Origin: Chelativorans intermedius
GTDB lineage: Bacteria > Pseudomonadota > Alphaproteobacteria > Rhizobiales > Rhizobiaceae
Length of the DNA: 64,000 nt
Reading direction: 5' to 3'
Assembly (NCBI RefSeq): GCF_025398255.1
Contig: NZ_JAODNW010000020.1
Span: 62,001 to 126,000 of the forward strand
Shown: positions 52,984-61,151 of the stretch, piece by piece
Layout: each line of letters starts with the position of its first letter
How positions within the stretch are numbered: position 1 is the first letter of the stretch
The notes under the pieces: model-generated
The model's input: only the letters and a program-made list of their open reading frames with translations
Told to the model about the DNA's origin: nothing
Databases searched by the model: none
Translations under genes and position numbers: made by a program

Positions 52984-55107
52984 TCAAAGCCCCCTCCGCC
53001 CAAGGGAAACCGCGCGGGCAATGTCGGCCGCGATCTGCGTGCGCGACTGCCGGAAACTCTCGGCGTCGCGGGCATTGATGTTGATGGTGACACCACCCGC
53101 GCCCCAGGCCTGCACCTCGCGCCGCGACAGCACCCGCTCGCCGCGTTGCAGGATGGCCGGCACCTCGTCGTGGCGCAGGCCGAGTGTCCCGCCGGAATGC
53201 ATCCTTGGCGCAGCAGCGAAAGCCATGGCCGGAACCATGCGCGCGGCCCCGGCCGATCCCACCACGCCCCCACCATGCAGGACGTCGGCGAATATCCCGC
53301 CCGCACCGCCAAGGATGCCTCCGAGCGCGTCCGCGATCGGCCCCAGGATGAAGCGGCGCGCCCCGAGCTTTGCGAGGTCGGCCAGCAGCGAGGTGACGAG
53401 ATCGCTGAAGTTCAGCTTGCCGGTCCTGACGAACTCACCCACCGCGTTCTCGGCCGACTGGAAGGCGCTGACGAGGCTCTGGCCGATGTCCCCGCCGATC
53501 TCGCGCGCCTTGCTGGCATACTCCGACAGCGCCTCCGTGACAGCCTGCCAACCAGTGGCCGCCTGGGCCGCACTCTCCACGTTGGCCGCAGCGGCGGCAC
53601 GCGCGGACTGATCGGCGGTATCGAGGGCATCCGCGACCCGATCCGCGGCGGCGGCCGCCTCGTCAAGCGCGCCCGCACCCTCCTCCCCGCTCGTCCGCAT
53701 CGCCGCGCGCAACGCCTCCACGGCCTCGCGCACGCCGTCGAAGGCATGGGCACGGGTCTCGGCCGCGCGGGCTCGCAGGGCATCGGCCTGGTGGCCGGCA
53801 TTGCTCGCGGCGTGCTCCAGGTAAGAGGCATAGCTTTGCGCCCCGAAGACATCGATCCGGGCATCTGCTCCGATGCGCTCGGAGACCGCGTTGAAGGTCG
53901 GCCCGATCCGGGCAAGAAAGTCGGCCCATTTTTGCGAGAGATACGCCATGAGCCGCAGCCAGATAGCCTCGATATCGGCACGCATGGCGCGGAAGTCGTC
54001 GACAAAGGAGCTGACGGTAAGCTTGATCCCGTCCCAGACCGCGCGGGCGACATTGCCCATGAGTTCCAGCGCCTCGCCAAAACCGCCCGCGCCCCGCACG
54101 AGCCTGGTGAACTGGTAGATCAGCTCGCCCGCACCGACGATCAGCGCGCCGATCCCGGTGCGGATGATCGCGCCGCGCAGGAGCGTGAGCGCACCCGACA
54201 GGCTGAAGGTCGCGACACGGGCGGCAACGAACGCCGCGACCCAGCGCCCGGCCATGAAGGCCGCGAAGGCGATGCCGATGGCTGCGAGCCTCTCCAGATT
54301 GTCGGCCAGCAGGATCAGCCCCTCAGCCACCGTCGAGGTAGCGCCCGCCATCTGATCCCAGGTCCCGACCAGTTGCAGGGCGGCGTTGCCGATCAGCGTG
54401 AAGGCATCGCCGATGGTCGCCGGCATGCTGTCGGCTTCCTCGCGCAGCAGCTCGAGATTGCCGATCAGCGCCGTGCGGATGACATCGCCGGTAATCGCCC
54501 CCTGCTGGCCAAGGCTGCGCAGGCCCGAGACGGTGGTGCCAAGCTCGGAGGCCAGCAGTTCCGCAAGCCGGCCGCCGCTCTGGATCACGGTGTTGAGGTT
54601 GTCGCCGCTGAGCGTGCCGAGGGCCATGGCCTTCGACAGCGCGTTCTGGACCGAAGCCGCACGCTCCGCCCGCGCGCCCGAAACCACCATGGCGTTGTTT
54701 AGCGCCTCGGTGAAATCGAGGCTTTCCGCCGTCGTCAGCCCCAGTTCGCGCAGCGCCGTGGCGTTGGCGAGCCAGGATTCGGTGGTCTGCCCCAGGCTCG
54801 AATAGGTCCGGCGCGCCATGGCAGCGAGCCGGTCCATGACGGCTGCGCCCGCTTCCTGCGAGCCGGTGGCCAGATCGACCCGCGAGCGCAGGTCGGTCCA
54901 GGTATCGGCATAGGCGACGAGCTGGCGGGTGCTGATCGCCGCACCAAGAATGCCCACGACCCGGCGCACCACCGCGCCGGTGACATCGGCCTGCCGCTCG
55001 ATCCGCCTGAAGTTGCTCTCGCCCGCGTCGCCCACGCCCTGGAACTCGGCCTTCACCTGCCGACCGCCCTCGGCGACGAGGCGGACGGAGACGCGTTTCT
55101 GGGCCAT
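52984..55107 (-). CDS. Phage tail tape-measure protein (lambda H type)
   Basis: 707 residues. The N-terminal KRVSVRLVAEGGRQVKAEFQ and tape-measure region (SLGQTTESWLANATALRELG, GTLSGDNLNTVIQSGGRL) are followed by hydrophobic helices near residues 270-310, a long Ala-rich helical section, and the C-terminal lambda_tail_H part (VRTGKLNFSDLVTSLLADLA, GLRHDEVPAILQRGERVLSR). It sets tail length and guides DNA ejection. It is preceded by the GT chaperone gene, the normal order. Confidence 0.92.
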   Translation of the reverse strand: MAQKRVSVRLVAEGGRQVKAEFQGVGDAGESNFRRIERQADVTGAVVRRVVGILGAAISTRQLVAYADTWTDLRSRVDLATGSQEAGAAVMDRLAAMARRTYSSLGQTTESWLANATALRELGLTTAESLDFTEALNNAMVVSGARAERAASVQNALSKAMALGTLSGDNLNTVIQSGGRLAELLASELGTTVSGLRSLGQQGAITGDVIRTALIGNLELLREEADSMPATIGDAFTLIGNAALQLVGTWDQMAGATSTVAEGLILLADNLERLAAIGIAFAAFMAGRWVAAFVAARVATFSLSGALTLLRGAIIRTGIGALIVGAGELIYQFTRLVRGAGGFGEALELMGNVARAVWDGIKLTVSSFVDDFRAMRADIEAIWLRLMAYLSQKWADFLARIGPTFNAVSERIGADARIDVFGAQSYASYLEHAASNAGHQADALRARAAETRAHAFDGVREAVEALRAAMRTSGEEGAGALDEAAAAADRVADALDTADQSARAAAAANVESAAQAATGWQAVTEALSEYASKAREIGGDIGQSLVSAFQSAENAVGEFVRTGKLNFSDLVTSLLADLAKLGARRFILGPIADALGGILGGAGGIFADVLHGGGVVGSAGAARMVPAMAFAAAPRMHSGGTLGLRHDEVPAILQRGERVLSRREVQAWGAGGVTININARDAESFRQSRTQIAADIARAVSLGRRGL

Positions 55108-55151
55108 GGCTCATTGTTCCTGACGCGCGGGACGAGGCTTGTGGGCCGGGC

Positions 55152-55849
55152 TCATCGCTCCGGCCCCGGCGCCGACCGGGCACCGGACGCCATCTGTTCG
55201 TTGAGCTTGCGGACCATCACGGCCTCGATGTCGGGCAGGCATTCGGCAGCGATCAGCGGATCGACCCCGAGCGCCCGCGCGATAGTGAGTGCCGCCCCCA
55301 TGTCCCAGCCGAGCACCGTGGCGCCGCCCATGCCGGTTGCGATGCGAAGCTGCCCGGTCAGGCGCTGTGCCAGATCCCAGACCTGCCAGCCTTCGAGTGT
55401 CAGAGGCTGGTTCACCCGCGCCGGGCAGTCCGGGCACGGGCCTTCGCAGGCCGCGCAGTAGCTTTCGCCCCCGCCGAAGTGCCAGTCTGCGAGGGCGCGG
55501 AGGCGTTTTTTTCCGCGTCCAGCATCAGGTGCGGCGCGAGGCAGCGGGTCTGGAAGGCCTCGAACACCGGCCAGATGTCCAGAAGCGCGTCGATCCCTTC
55601 CGGTGTGACGGGAACGGGATTGCCGTCGGCATCGCCGACACCTTCCCAGCCGGTGACCACGCGGCGGGCGACCGCCTTCGCCATGACCAGCGCCTGCTCC
55701 TCCTTGCTCGCCCCTTCGGGCAGCGCCTCGACAACTGGGTCGTTGCGCGCGGCGACCATGATCGCGGTTGTGACGGGCAGGAGGTGCAGGCGCAGGCCGG
55801 GGCCCAGATCGAGCCATTTCGGCCCGCTGGAAAGGTCGAGACGGATCAT
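55152..55849 (-). CDS. Tail assembly chaperone GT-like fusion made by -1 frameshift
   Basis: The 0-frame runs from 55849 to the slippery site ending at 55505; the -1 frame then continues from 55505 to 55152, giving about 232 residues. The -1 part reads RLRALADWHFGGGESYCAAC and CPARVNQPLTLEGWQVWDLA, with a CxxC..CxxC cluster, and has no good start of its own. Its protein-like character and fixed place before the tape measure support a T domain that recruits the tape measure. Confidence 0.7.
55412..55849 (-). CDS. Tail assembly chaperone G-like (0-frame product)
   Basis: 145 residues. Start MIRLDLSSGPKWLDLGPGLR; a helical middle with LLDIWPVFEAFQTRCLAPHL; the end becomes Ala/Lys/Arg-rich and low in complexity after the slippery site, as expected for the shorter chaperone product. 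It lies between the tail tube and tape-measure genes, the fixed place for gpG/gpGT. Two bases separate it from the tail tube stop. Confidence 0.75.
   Translation of the reverse strand: MIRLDLSSGPKWLDLGPGLRLHLLPVTTAIMVAARNDPVVEALPEGASKEEQALVMAKAVARRVVTGWEGVGDADGNPVPVTPEGIDALLDIWPVFEAFQTRCLAPHLMLDAEKNASAPSQTGTSAGAKATARPAKARARTARRG
55466..55511 (-). promoter_or_regulatory. Programmed -1 ribosomal frameshift signal
   Basis: Read on the minus strand, heptamer A AAA AAC (55511-55505) is in the correct frame for G. After a 7-base spacer, CGCCCTC (55497-55491) can pair with GGGGGCG (55472-55466) to form a 7-bp stem, a typical stimulatory element. Frames G and T overlap here. Confidence 0.7.
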
Positions 55850-55851
55850 GG

Positions 55852-56796
55852 TCAGTAATTCTCCACATCATTGACGAGGGTGACGGTGCACATCCGCCCG
55901 AGCGTCGCGTCGCGAGCGGCCTGCCAGTCGAAGCTGGCCTGCACGCCCTGCGGCCCGGAGATCTCGATGCGCGGGCGCGGCAGATAGACGGCGTGGACGG
56001 TGAAGGTGAAGCTCTGGCCCGAGGTCAGGCCGTAGGCGAATTCCAGCTCGCAGGGGGTGCCACTGATCGCCTGGCTGACGAGCGTGCTGTCGGCAAAGCG
56101 CACCTCGGTGCGGCCGGTGAGCGCGGCGATCGAGGGATCGGCGCCGTCGATCATGCCGTCCGCACGGATGGTCTCGATCCGGTCGAGATTGTTGGCATAG
56201 GTGATCTCGGTCGAGATCACGTTGCCCAGGGCGGTGCCGTTGCGTTTGATCGAGCCGTTGAAATGGCCGAAACGAATCAGGTCGAGCTCTGCCGGCGTTC
56301 CCGCACCGCTCGTCGTGGCCACCGTCTCGCCCTGCGCCACCAGCCGCGCGGTGGCGGTGAGCAGGCCCGAACGCTGCATCTGCCAGCTGAGCTGGTCCAG
56401 CACCACGCCGGAATACATGGCGTATCGCGGCACCTCGGGCATGGCGGTCTCGATCGCCATGCTGGGTAGGGTCCAGCTGCCGGACTGGAACGTATGGGTA
56501 TATGGACCGGGCGAGCTTCCGGTGGTGGTCGGCGCCCCGAAGGCCGCCTTCAGCCAGAAGCCGAAGGCCTCGGCGTCGATCGGCACCACTACATCGCCAT
56601 CGGCGGTCACTGCATCCTTGATGGGCGCAAGAGGATCACGGCCGTAACCCAGAAGCTCCGAGTTCAGCAGCGGCTGTTCCGCCCCCAGCGAGGTGCTGGC
56701 GAAGGGCATGCGGGTGAAGCCGCTCGCGGGCGGCGTTCCATAGGTCGTTTCGAACGCAAGCGCCATCAGCGCCCGCGCCCCCTGGGCTCGTGCCAT
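55852..56796 (-). CDS. Phage major tail tube protein
   Basis: 314 residues. ALMALAFETTYGTPPASGFT opens the protein and is followed by beta-rich sequence (GDVVVPIDAEAFGFWLKAAF, YTHTFQSGSWTLPSMAIETA). A C-terminal region GTPCELEFAYGLTSG precedes the end. This fits long-tail tube subunits (lambda V role) with an added C-terminal domain. It is in the expected place between terminator and chaperone genes. Confidence 0.82.
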   Translation of the reverse strand: MARAQGARALMALAFETTYGTPPASGFTRMPFASTSLGAEQPLLNSELLGYGRDPLAPIKDAVTADGDVVVPIDAEAFGFWLKAAFGAPTTTGSSPGPYTHTFQSGSWTLPSMAIETAMPEVPRYAMYSGVVLDQLSWQMQRSGLLTATARLVAQGETVATTSGAGTPAELDLIRFGHFNGSIKRNGTALGNVISTEITYANNLDRIETIRADGMIDGADPSIAALTGRTEVRFADSTLVSQAISGTPCELEFAYGLTSGQSFTFTVHAVYLPRPRIEISGPQGVQASFDWQAARDATLGRMCTVTLVNDVENY

Positions 56797-56820
56797 GGTG
56801 TTCTCCTCGGGTTGTCGGGG

Positions 56821-57240
56821 TCAGGCCAGCTGGTCGGCCGTGGAATAGTGCAGCACCACCGGGATCACGGCGGCCTTCAGGCTGGCCGCGCCGTCCACCG
56901 GCAGATCGACGGGCTGCGGGGCTTCCGCCTCGACCCAGTCGCAGAGACCGCCGAGCGTGCGGTCGGCGGCGAGCGCCGCGCCGATACTGGCGCAGAGCGT
57001 ATCAAAAGCCGTGTCCCGGCTCGCGCCCTGCACCACGGCCTCGATCTCGGCCCGGTGCTGGTAGTGATAGCGCAAGGGCGAGAGCGTCACTTCGGGCTCG
57101 CCAGGTTCGCCGTCGCGCAGGATCAGCAGCCCCTCGGCCGGCACGCGCTCGGGCAGCACCTCGCCGCGGAGCGCGGTGGCGGGCAACGCCAAAAGACGTG
57201 CGTGCAGCGCCGCCAGCGTGGCCTCGCGTGTACTGGGCAT
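56821..57240 (-). CDS. Phage tail terminator (lambda U-like)
   Basis: 139 residues from the ATG at 57240. MPSTREATLAALHARLLALP, then EGLLILRDGEPGEPEVTLSP, YHYQHRAEIEAVVQG and LCASIGAALAADRTLGGLCD fit the small alpha-beta fold of tail terminators that cap the tail tube. It lies immediately upstream of the tail tube gene. The ArsR/CDF insert is directly on its 5' side. Confidence 0.75.
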   Translation of the reverse strand: MPSTREATLAALHARLLALPATALRGEVLPERVPAEGLLILRDGEPGEPEVTLSPLRYHYQHRAEIEAVVQGASRDTAFDTLCASIGAALAADRTLGGLCDWVEAEAPQPVDLPVDGAASLKAAVIPVVLHYSTADQLA

Positions 57241-57308
57241 GAAGTCACCGAAGAAAATCCGAATGGCACAGCACCGGGCGTCGTCGCCCGGTCTTGATCG
57301 TAGGCCAA

Positions 57309-57330
57309 CGACGGCGGACGTCCGCCGTCG
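57309..57330. terminator. Perfect 22-bp palindrome after the ArsR gene
   Basis: CGACGGCGG-ACGT-CCGCCGTCG (57309-57330) ends one base before the ArsR stop. As RNA it gives a 9-bp GC stem with a 4-base loop. It probably ends the ArsR transcript or insulates the insert from the tail operon. No U-run follows. Confidence 0.55.
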
Positions 57331-57331
57331 A

Positions 57332-57694
57332 TCAGACCGTGCCCGTTCCTTTGAAATTCTCGCACGAGTCAACGCCCCGAGCGGTCCCGGCCAGGAGGTC
57401 GTCGGCCAGCCTCATCAGTTCGTCCAAGCGCGGATCGCTCAACCGATACCGGACGAACCGACCGTCCGGTTCTCCGACAACCAGCCCGCATTCGCTCAGG
57501 CACCGCAGGTGGTTTGAGGCGTTCGACTGCGACAGGCCGGTGGCGCCAACGATCTCCCCAACCGAAAGCGGGCCGTCACGCAGAGCGGCCAAAATCGACA
57601 TGCGCGAGAAGTCAGCCAAGCCGCGGAAAAGCTTCGCCCGCAACTCGACGACTTGAGCATCAGCCTGCTGAAGGATTCCGGTCTCGCTCGACAT
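57332..57694 (-). CDS. ArsR/SmtB-family metal-responsive repressor
   Basis: 120 residues from the ATG at 57694. The winged helix is LSVGEIVGATGLSQSNASNH followed by LRCLSECGLVVGEPDGRFVR. Two cysteines (LRCLSEC) lie in or next to the recognition helix, as in several ArsR metal sensors, and a third is near the end. It should repress itself and the divergent CDF transporter until metal binds. Both genes sit inside the phage tail operon. Confidence 0.9.
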   Translation of the reverse strand: MSSETGILQQADAQVVELRAKLFRGLADFSRMSILAALRDGPLSVGEIVGATGLSQSNASNHLRCLSECGLVVGEPDGRFVRYRLSDPRLDELMRLADDLLAGTARGVDSCENFKGTGTV

Positions 57695-57712
57695 ATCAGT
57701 CTGCAATGATAT
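57693..57712. promoter_or_regulatory. ArsR-type operator
   Basis: ATATCA (57693-57698) and TGATAT (57707-57712) form an inverted repeat with an 8-bp spacer. It overlaps the ArsR start and lies 29 bp before the CDF start, so one bound repressor could block both directions. Confidence 0.65.
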
Positions 57713-57741
57713 ATAGCCTCGTCTGTCCACGGAAGATCGTA

Positions 57742-58611
57742 ATGAGCGAAACGGCCACAATGAGCAACGCTGAGCACGCGCGCTACAGAGTCACCGGCAT
57801 GGACTGCCCGTCATGCGCCGCGAAGATCGAGAAGGCGGTGCGGTCGGCCGGGGTCGAGGACGTGAAAGTCTCGACTGCCACGCAGATCATGACGGTGCAT
57901 GTATCCGACCTGAGTTTGCAGCTGCCCGAAGTGGAGCGTGCGGTGTCGGGCATCGGCTACCGACTGGATCGGCTGGGCGGACCCGAAGCTGATCACGAGG
58001 GAGACATCGACGATCTTCCGAAGGACTTGAGCCATATCACCCCGGCCTACCGGCGTGCGCTGTGGATCGTGATCGTGCTGAACGTGGGCTACGGCCTCAT
58101 CGAGATGGTTGGCGGCTTCATTTCCGGATCGCAGGCCCTGAAAGCCGATGCGCTCGATTTCCTCGGCGATGGCCTGATCACCTTCCTTGGGGTTCTGGCG
58201 ATCGGCTGGAGCCTGGTCTGGCGAGCCCGTTCCGCTCTGATCCAAGGCTTGTTTCTCGGGGCGCTCGGTCTCGGGGTCCTCGCCAACACGGCCTACCGCG
58301 TACTGGTTCAGCAGCAGCCTGAAGCTGAACTGATGGGCCTGTTCGCCGTGATCGCGCTCGTGGTCAACGTGGTTGCCGTTCTGCCGTTGCTGCCCCACCG
58401 GGCCGGAGATGCCAACGTTCGGGCCGTCTGGCTGTTCTCGCGCAACGACGCCATCGGCAATGCAGCGGTCGTCGTGGCAGCGGGTCTGGTCGCCTGGACT
58501 AACACGGCATGGCCCGACCTCGTTGTAGCGGCAGTGATCGCCGGGCTGTTTCTGCAATCCTCGTGGTCGATCATCCGCGACGCGCGGGCCGATTTGCGGG
58601 TGGCCACGTGA
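57742..58611 (+). CDS. CDF-type metal efflux protein with N-terminal HMA domain
   Basis: 289 residues from the ATG at 57742, GGAAG before it. An HMA domain (RYRVTGMDCPSCAAKIEKAV, with the CxxC pair) occupies the first 75 residues. A cation diffusion facilitator-like membrane part follows, with NVGYGLIEMVGGFISGSQA, LKADALDFLGDGLITFLGVL and WLFSRNDAIGNAAVVVAAGL; Asp/His/Asn in helices 2 and 5 fit metal sites. It exports divalent metal by proton exchange. HMA-CDF fusions are known, but not usually inside phage operons. Confidence 0.9.
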   Translation: MSETATMSNAEHARYRVTGMDCPSCAAKIEKAVRSAGVEDVKVSTATQIMTVHVSDLSLQLPEVERAVSGIGYRLDRLGGPEADHEGDIDDLPKDLSHITPAYRRALWIVIVLNVGYGLIEMVGGFISGSQALKADALDFLGDGLITFLGVLAIGWSLVWRARSALIQGLFLGALGLGVLANTAYRVLVQQQPEAELMGLFAVIALVVNVVAVLPLLPHRAGDANVRAVWLFSRNDAIGNAAVVVAAGLVAWTNTAWPDLVVAAVIAGLFLQSSWSIIRDARADLRVAT

Positions 58612-58739
58612 GGCCACGCCGGTCACCGGGCTTCGGGCGCCGGATCGTGCAGGCGGCATCAGGACCAGAATACGATCTCTCGGCCGCCGAGATAGACGGG
58701 GCCTGTCAGGGCTCCAGATCCTTTTTCCGGCGCGTCCGA

Positions 58740-59369
58740 CTATAGTTTCGCCTCCACCCAATTCGCCACGATCAGTCCCGGTACCGCGTCGTGCGCCCGC
58801 TCGGCATCCCTCGCCAGATCAAGCCGCTTCGGCAACTTGACCTGAGGTACCAGCAGGAAGATCGGCGCGGTGACCTTTCCGCGCCCGGTCTTCGAGCGCG
58901 ACACCACCGCTTGGCCCTTCGTGTTCAACCGGCCCTCCGCCACCAGCAGGCTCGGTCCGGTGCGACGATAGACGAAGCGCAGGCGCAGGCCGCGTCGCCG
59001 CTCCCATTCGCCGGGGGTGATCCTGCCGCCGCGCAGGCCGCGGCCGGCGGCTGGCGTCGGGATCGCCAGCCAGAAGCCGTCCCTAGAACGGATCAGCGGT
59101 CCGGTATCGTGGGCGCCGACAATGACCGGGGCCTTGGACCAGACGAGCGCCGCGGCGTTCAGGCTTTCGCCGGCCTTCGGGTAGGTCTGGCTCCGGATCG
59201 AGTTCGCGAGCCGTCGCCCGAGCCCGGCGCCTGTGATCTGGCCGCGCCAGGCGGTCTTCAGCCCGGTGCCGGCCTCGCGCATGGCGGCGGTGACCGCCTT
59301 CTCGCCGGCCTTCACCTCTGCCGCCATGGCGGCGACGAGATCGGGCGCGATGTCGAGCTTCAGCTTCAT
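58740..59369 (-). CDS. Phage neck/minor tail protein (DUF6441-like, lambda Z position)
   Basis: 209 residues from the ATG at 59369. The helical start IAPDLVAAMAAEVKAGEKAV, AMREAGTGLKTAWRGQITGA is common to alphaproteobacterial phage proteins of this place. The C-terminal half is beta-rich (RRGLRLRFVYRRTGPSLLVA, GKVTAPIFLLVPQVKLPKRL). It probably sits at the head-tail junction. The metal insert begins 128 bp downstream. Confidence 0.72.
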   Translation of the reverse strand: MKLKLDIAPDLVAAMAAEVKAGEKAVTAAMREAGTGLKTAWRGQITGAGLGRRLANSIRSQTYPKAGESLNAAALVWSKAPVIVGAHDTGPLIRSRDGFWLAIPTPAAGRGLRGGRITPGEWERRRGLRLRFVYRRTGPSLLVAEGRLNTKGQAVVSRSKTGRGKVTAPIFLLVPQVKLPKRLDLARDAERAHDAVPGLIVANWVEAKL

Positions 59370-59374
59370 CGCGA

Positions 59375-59686
59375 TCAAGCCGGGCGCAGATCGACGGTCC
59401 AGACCAGCCGCTCGCGGTCGCGGACGGGCTCGCCCTGGATAAGGAAAGCCTCGCCGTCGATCTCGATCCGGTCGCCGGGACGCGGGTTCGCCACCTCCGC
59501 GAGGCGCAGATCCAGCCGAGTGGTTTCCGACCAGATGCGCGCGTCGCCGAAGCCGGTGACGTCGTCGGGTCGGCGCAGGATCGCGCGGACCAGCACCGGC
59601 GCGCCGCCCTCGGCGGTGTAGACCACGTCGCGTGCCAGGTGAGCGTCGGCGAAGAGCGCGTCGAGGGCGGCGTCGAAGACGGTCAT
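59375..59686 (-). CDS. Phage head-tail joining protein (lambda FII-like)
   Basis: 103 residues from the ATG at 59686. MTVFDAALDALFADAHLARD and the beta-rich VLVRAILRRPDDVTGFGDAR, GDRIEIDGEAFLIQGEPVRD fit the small FII-type attachment proteins. Its start overlaps the stop of the major capsid gene (ATGA). Confidence 0.75.
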   Translation of the reverse strand: MTVFDAALDALFADAHLARDVVYTAEGGAPVLVRAILRRPDDVTGFGDARIWSETTRLDLRLAEVANPRPGDRIEIDGEAFLIQGEPVRDRERLVWTVDLRPA

Positions 59687-60699
59687 CAGGTTCGCCGTGC
59701 CGAGCGCAGCACCTGCGGCCGGGTGCAAATCGGCAGCGGGTTGCTCTCGATCTCCAGCCGCACCCATTCGTCGCGGTCCCGGTCGGGGATCGTCCGGGCA
59801 TAGAGCGGCTGGCCGAGGGTGTTCACCGTCTCGAAGGTGTCGGCCGGGGCGTAGTAGATCTCGAACAGCCCCTCGATCCCTTCGGGATAGAAGTACGCCT
59901 TGTCGGTCGGCACGGTGAAGCCGACGCCACCCCGGTAGCGGCGGAAGGTGATGCCGCCGAAGCTGACCTCATCGGCCACGCGGCCCCGCAGATCGGCTGC
60001 GGCGGCGGTGTTGAGGTAGGTCTCCCGCACCTCCTTGTGGGCCACGAGGTCGGCGAAGAAGGCCGAGCCGCATTCGGCGCGGATCTGCACGGCCCCGGCC
60101 GAGAGCCCGCCCATCGAGTCCTCGACGCTCTCGATCAGCGCCTGGCAGCGCTTGCGGAGCGCCCCGGAGGCCGGGCTCGCATTGTCGAGGTCGAAGTCGA
60201 TCTCGGCCGCCGGTGTGATGCCGAACTCGGTGAAGTAGTTCACCACCGTCGCGTGGTCCTTGGGGTCCTTCACCAGTCCCTGAATGCCGTTCAGGAGATG
60301 GTATTCGAAGGTGGTCTCGGCGTCCTGGCGGAGTTTCCTGAGCCGATAAGCCACCTCGGTCTGCACCTGCTGGGTGGCGCTTTCGGAGCCGAAGTCGCGG
60401 ACGGACTGGATCTCGGAGGCCCAGAGCACGTCCTGCTTCTTGAACTGGCGGCAGACGAAGGCGCGCATCTCGCGCCGGTCGGGCACTTGGCTCTCGTAGG
60501 CCGAGCCGCGCTCGGAGAACGGGATCAGCGAGAGTGTGCCATCGCGGCTCTCGATCACCACGGTGCGCGAGCGCACGCCGCGCGGGCTGAAGAGGGCCGA
60601 GCCCGAGAGCAGCGCGGGCTTGTAGGGGATGTTCTCGAGCGCACGGGTGAGCTCGACAATGGTGAAGGCATCGCCTTCGAAGATGTCCATGGTGGCCAT
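59686..60699 (-). CDS. Phage major capsid protein (lambda E family)
   Basis: 337 residues from the ATG at 60699. MDIFEGDAFTIVELTRALEN and IPYKPALLSGSALFSPRGVR are typical of the lambda E-type capsid protein; FVCRQFKKQDVLWASEIQSV and FFADLVAHKEVRETYLNTAA follow, then GGITFRRYRGGVGFTVPTDK near the end. It builds the icosahedral shell. Confidence 0.94.
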   Translation of the reverse strand: MATMDIFEGDAFTIVELTRALENIPYKPALLSGSALFSPRGVRSRTVVIESRDGTLSLIPFSERGSAYESQVPDRREMRAFVCRQFKKQDVLWASEIQSVRDFGSESATQQVQTEVAYRLRKLRQDAETTFEYHLLNGIQGLVKDPKDHATVVNYFTEFGITPAAEIDFDLDNASPASGALRKRCQALIESVEDSMGGLSAGAVQIRAECGSAFFADLVAHKEVRETYLNTAAAADLRGRVADEVSFGGITFRRYRGGVGFTVPTDKAYFYPEGIEGLFEIYYAPADTFETVNTLGQPLYARTIPDRDRDEWVRLEIESNPLPICTRPQVLRSARRT

Positions 60700-60781
60700 G
60701 AGGATGCCTCCTGTCTGGAGCGCGCCCAGCAAAAGTGGATGCCGGTTTTGCGTCCGGGCGCGCGTGAATATGGGGATCGGG

Positions 60782-61147
60782 TCAGCGGACGAGGATGCCC
60801 GCGGCGAGGAGCGCCGTGTGTGCGGCCGCGATCTCGCCCTCGCTGGGGGTGCCCGCGAAGACGAGGTCGTGGCGGTTGACGATGGCGGGGCCGCGAATGA
60901 GCGCGACGGCCGGTGCGTCGCCACCGGACGCATCCGCCTTGCCCCAGAGCACCGCCACGGCTGTCTCGGTGCCGTCGACGGCGGCGGGATCGTGCGCGGC
61001 GTATTTGCCGGACGCGGTGATCTTGCCCAGCACCGTGCCGGGCTCAAGCGTGCCCGCGGCGACGGTGATCGTCTCGCGGGTGTAGTCGCGGAAGGCTTCC
61101 CAGACGAGGAAACCGCCGGGGTGCGTGCCTTCGACGAGCGTGGTCAT
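60782..61147 (-). CDS. Phage head decoration protein (lambda D family)
   Basis: 121 residues. TTLVEGTHPGGFLVWEAFRD, then TRETITVAAGTLEPGTVLGK and DAPAVALIRGPAIVNRHDLV match the lambda D/gpSHP trimeric decoration protein that stabilises the expanded head. Its order between protease and capsid matches lambda. Confidence 0.9.
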   Translation of the reverse strand: MTTLVEGTHPGGFLVWEAFRDYTRETITVAAGTLEPGTVLGKITASGKYAAHDPAAVDGTETAVAVLWGKADASGGDAPAVALIRGPAIVNRHDLVFAGTPSEGEIAAAHTALLAAGILVR

Positions 61148-61151
61148 GGTG

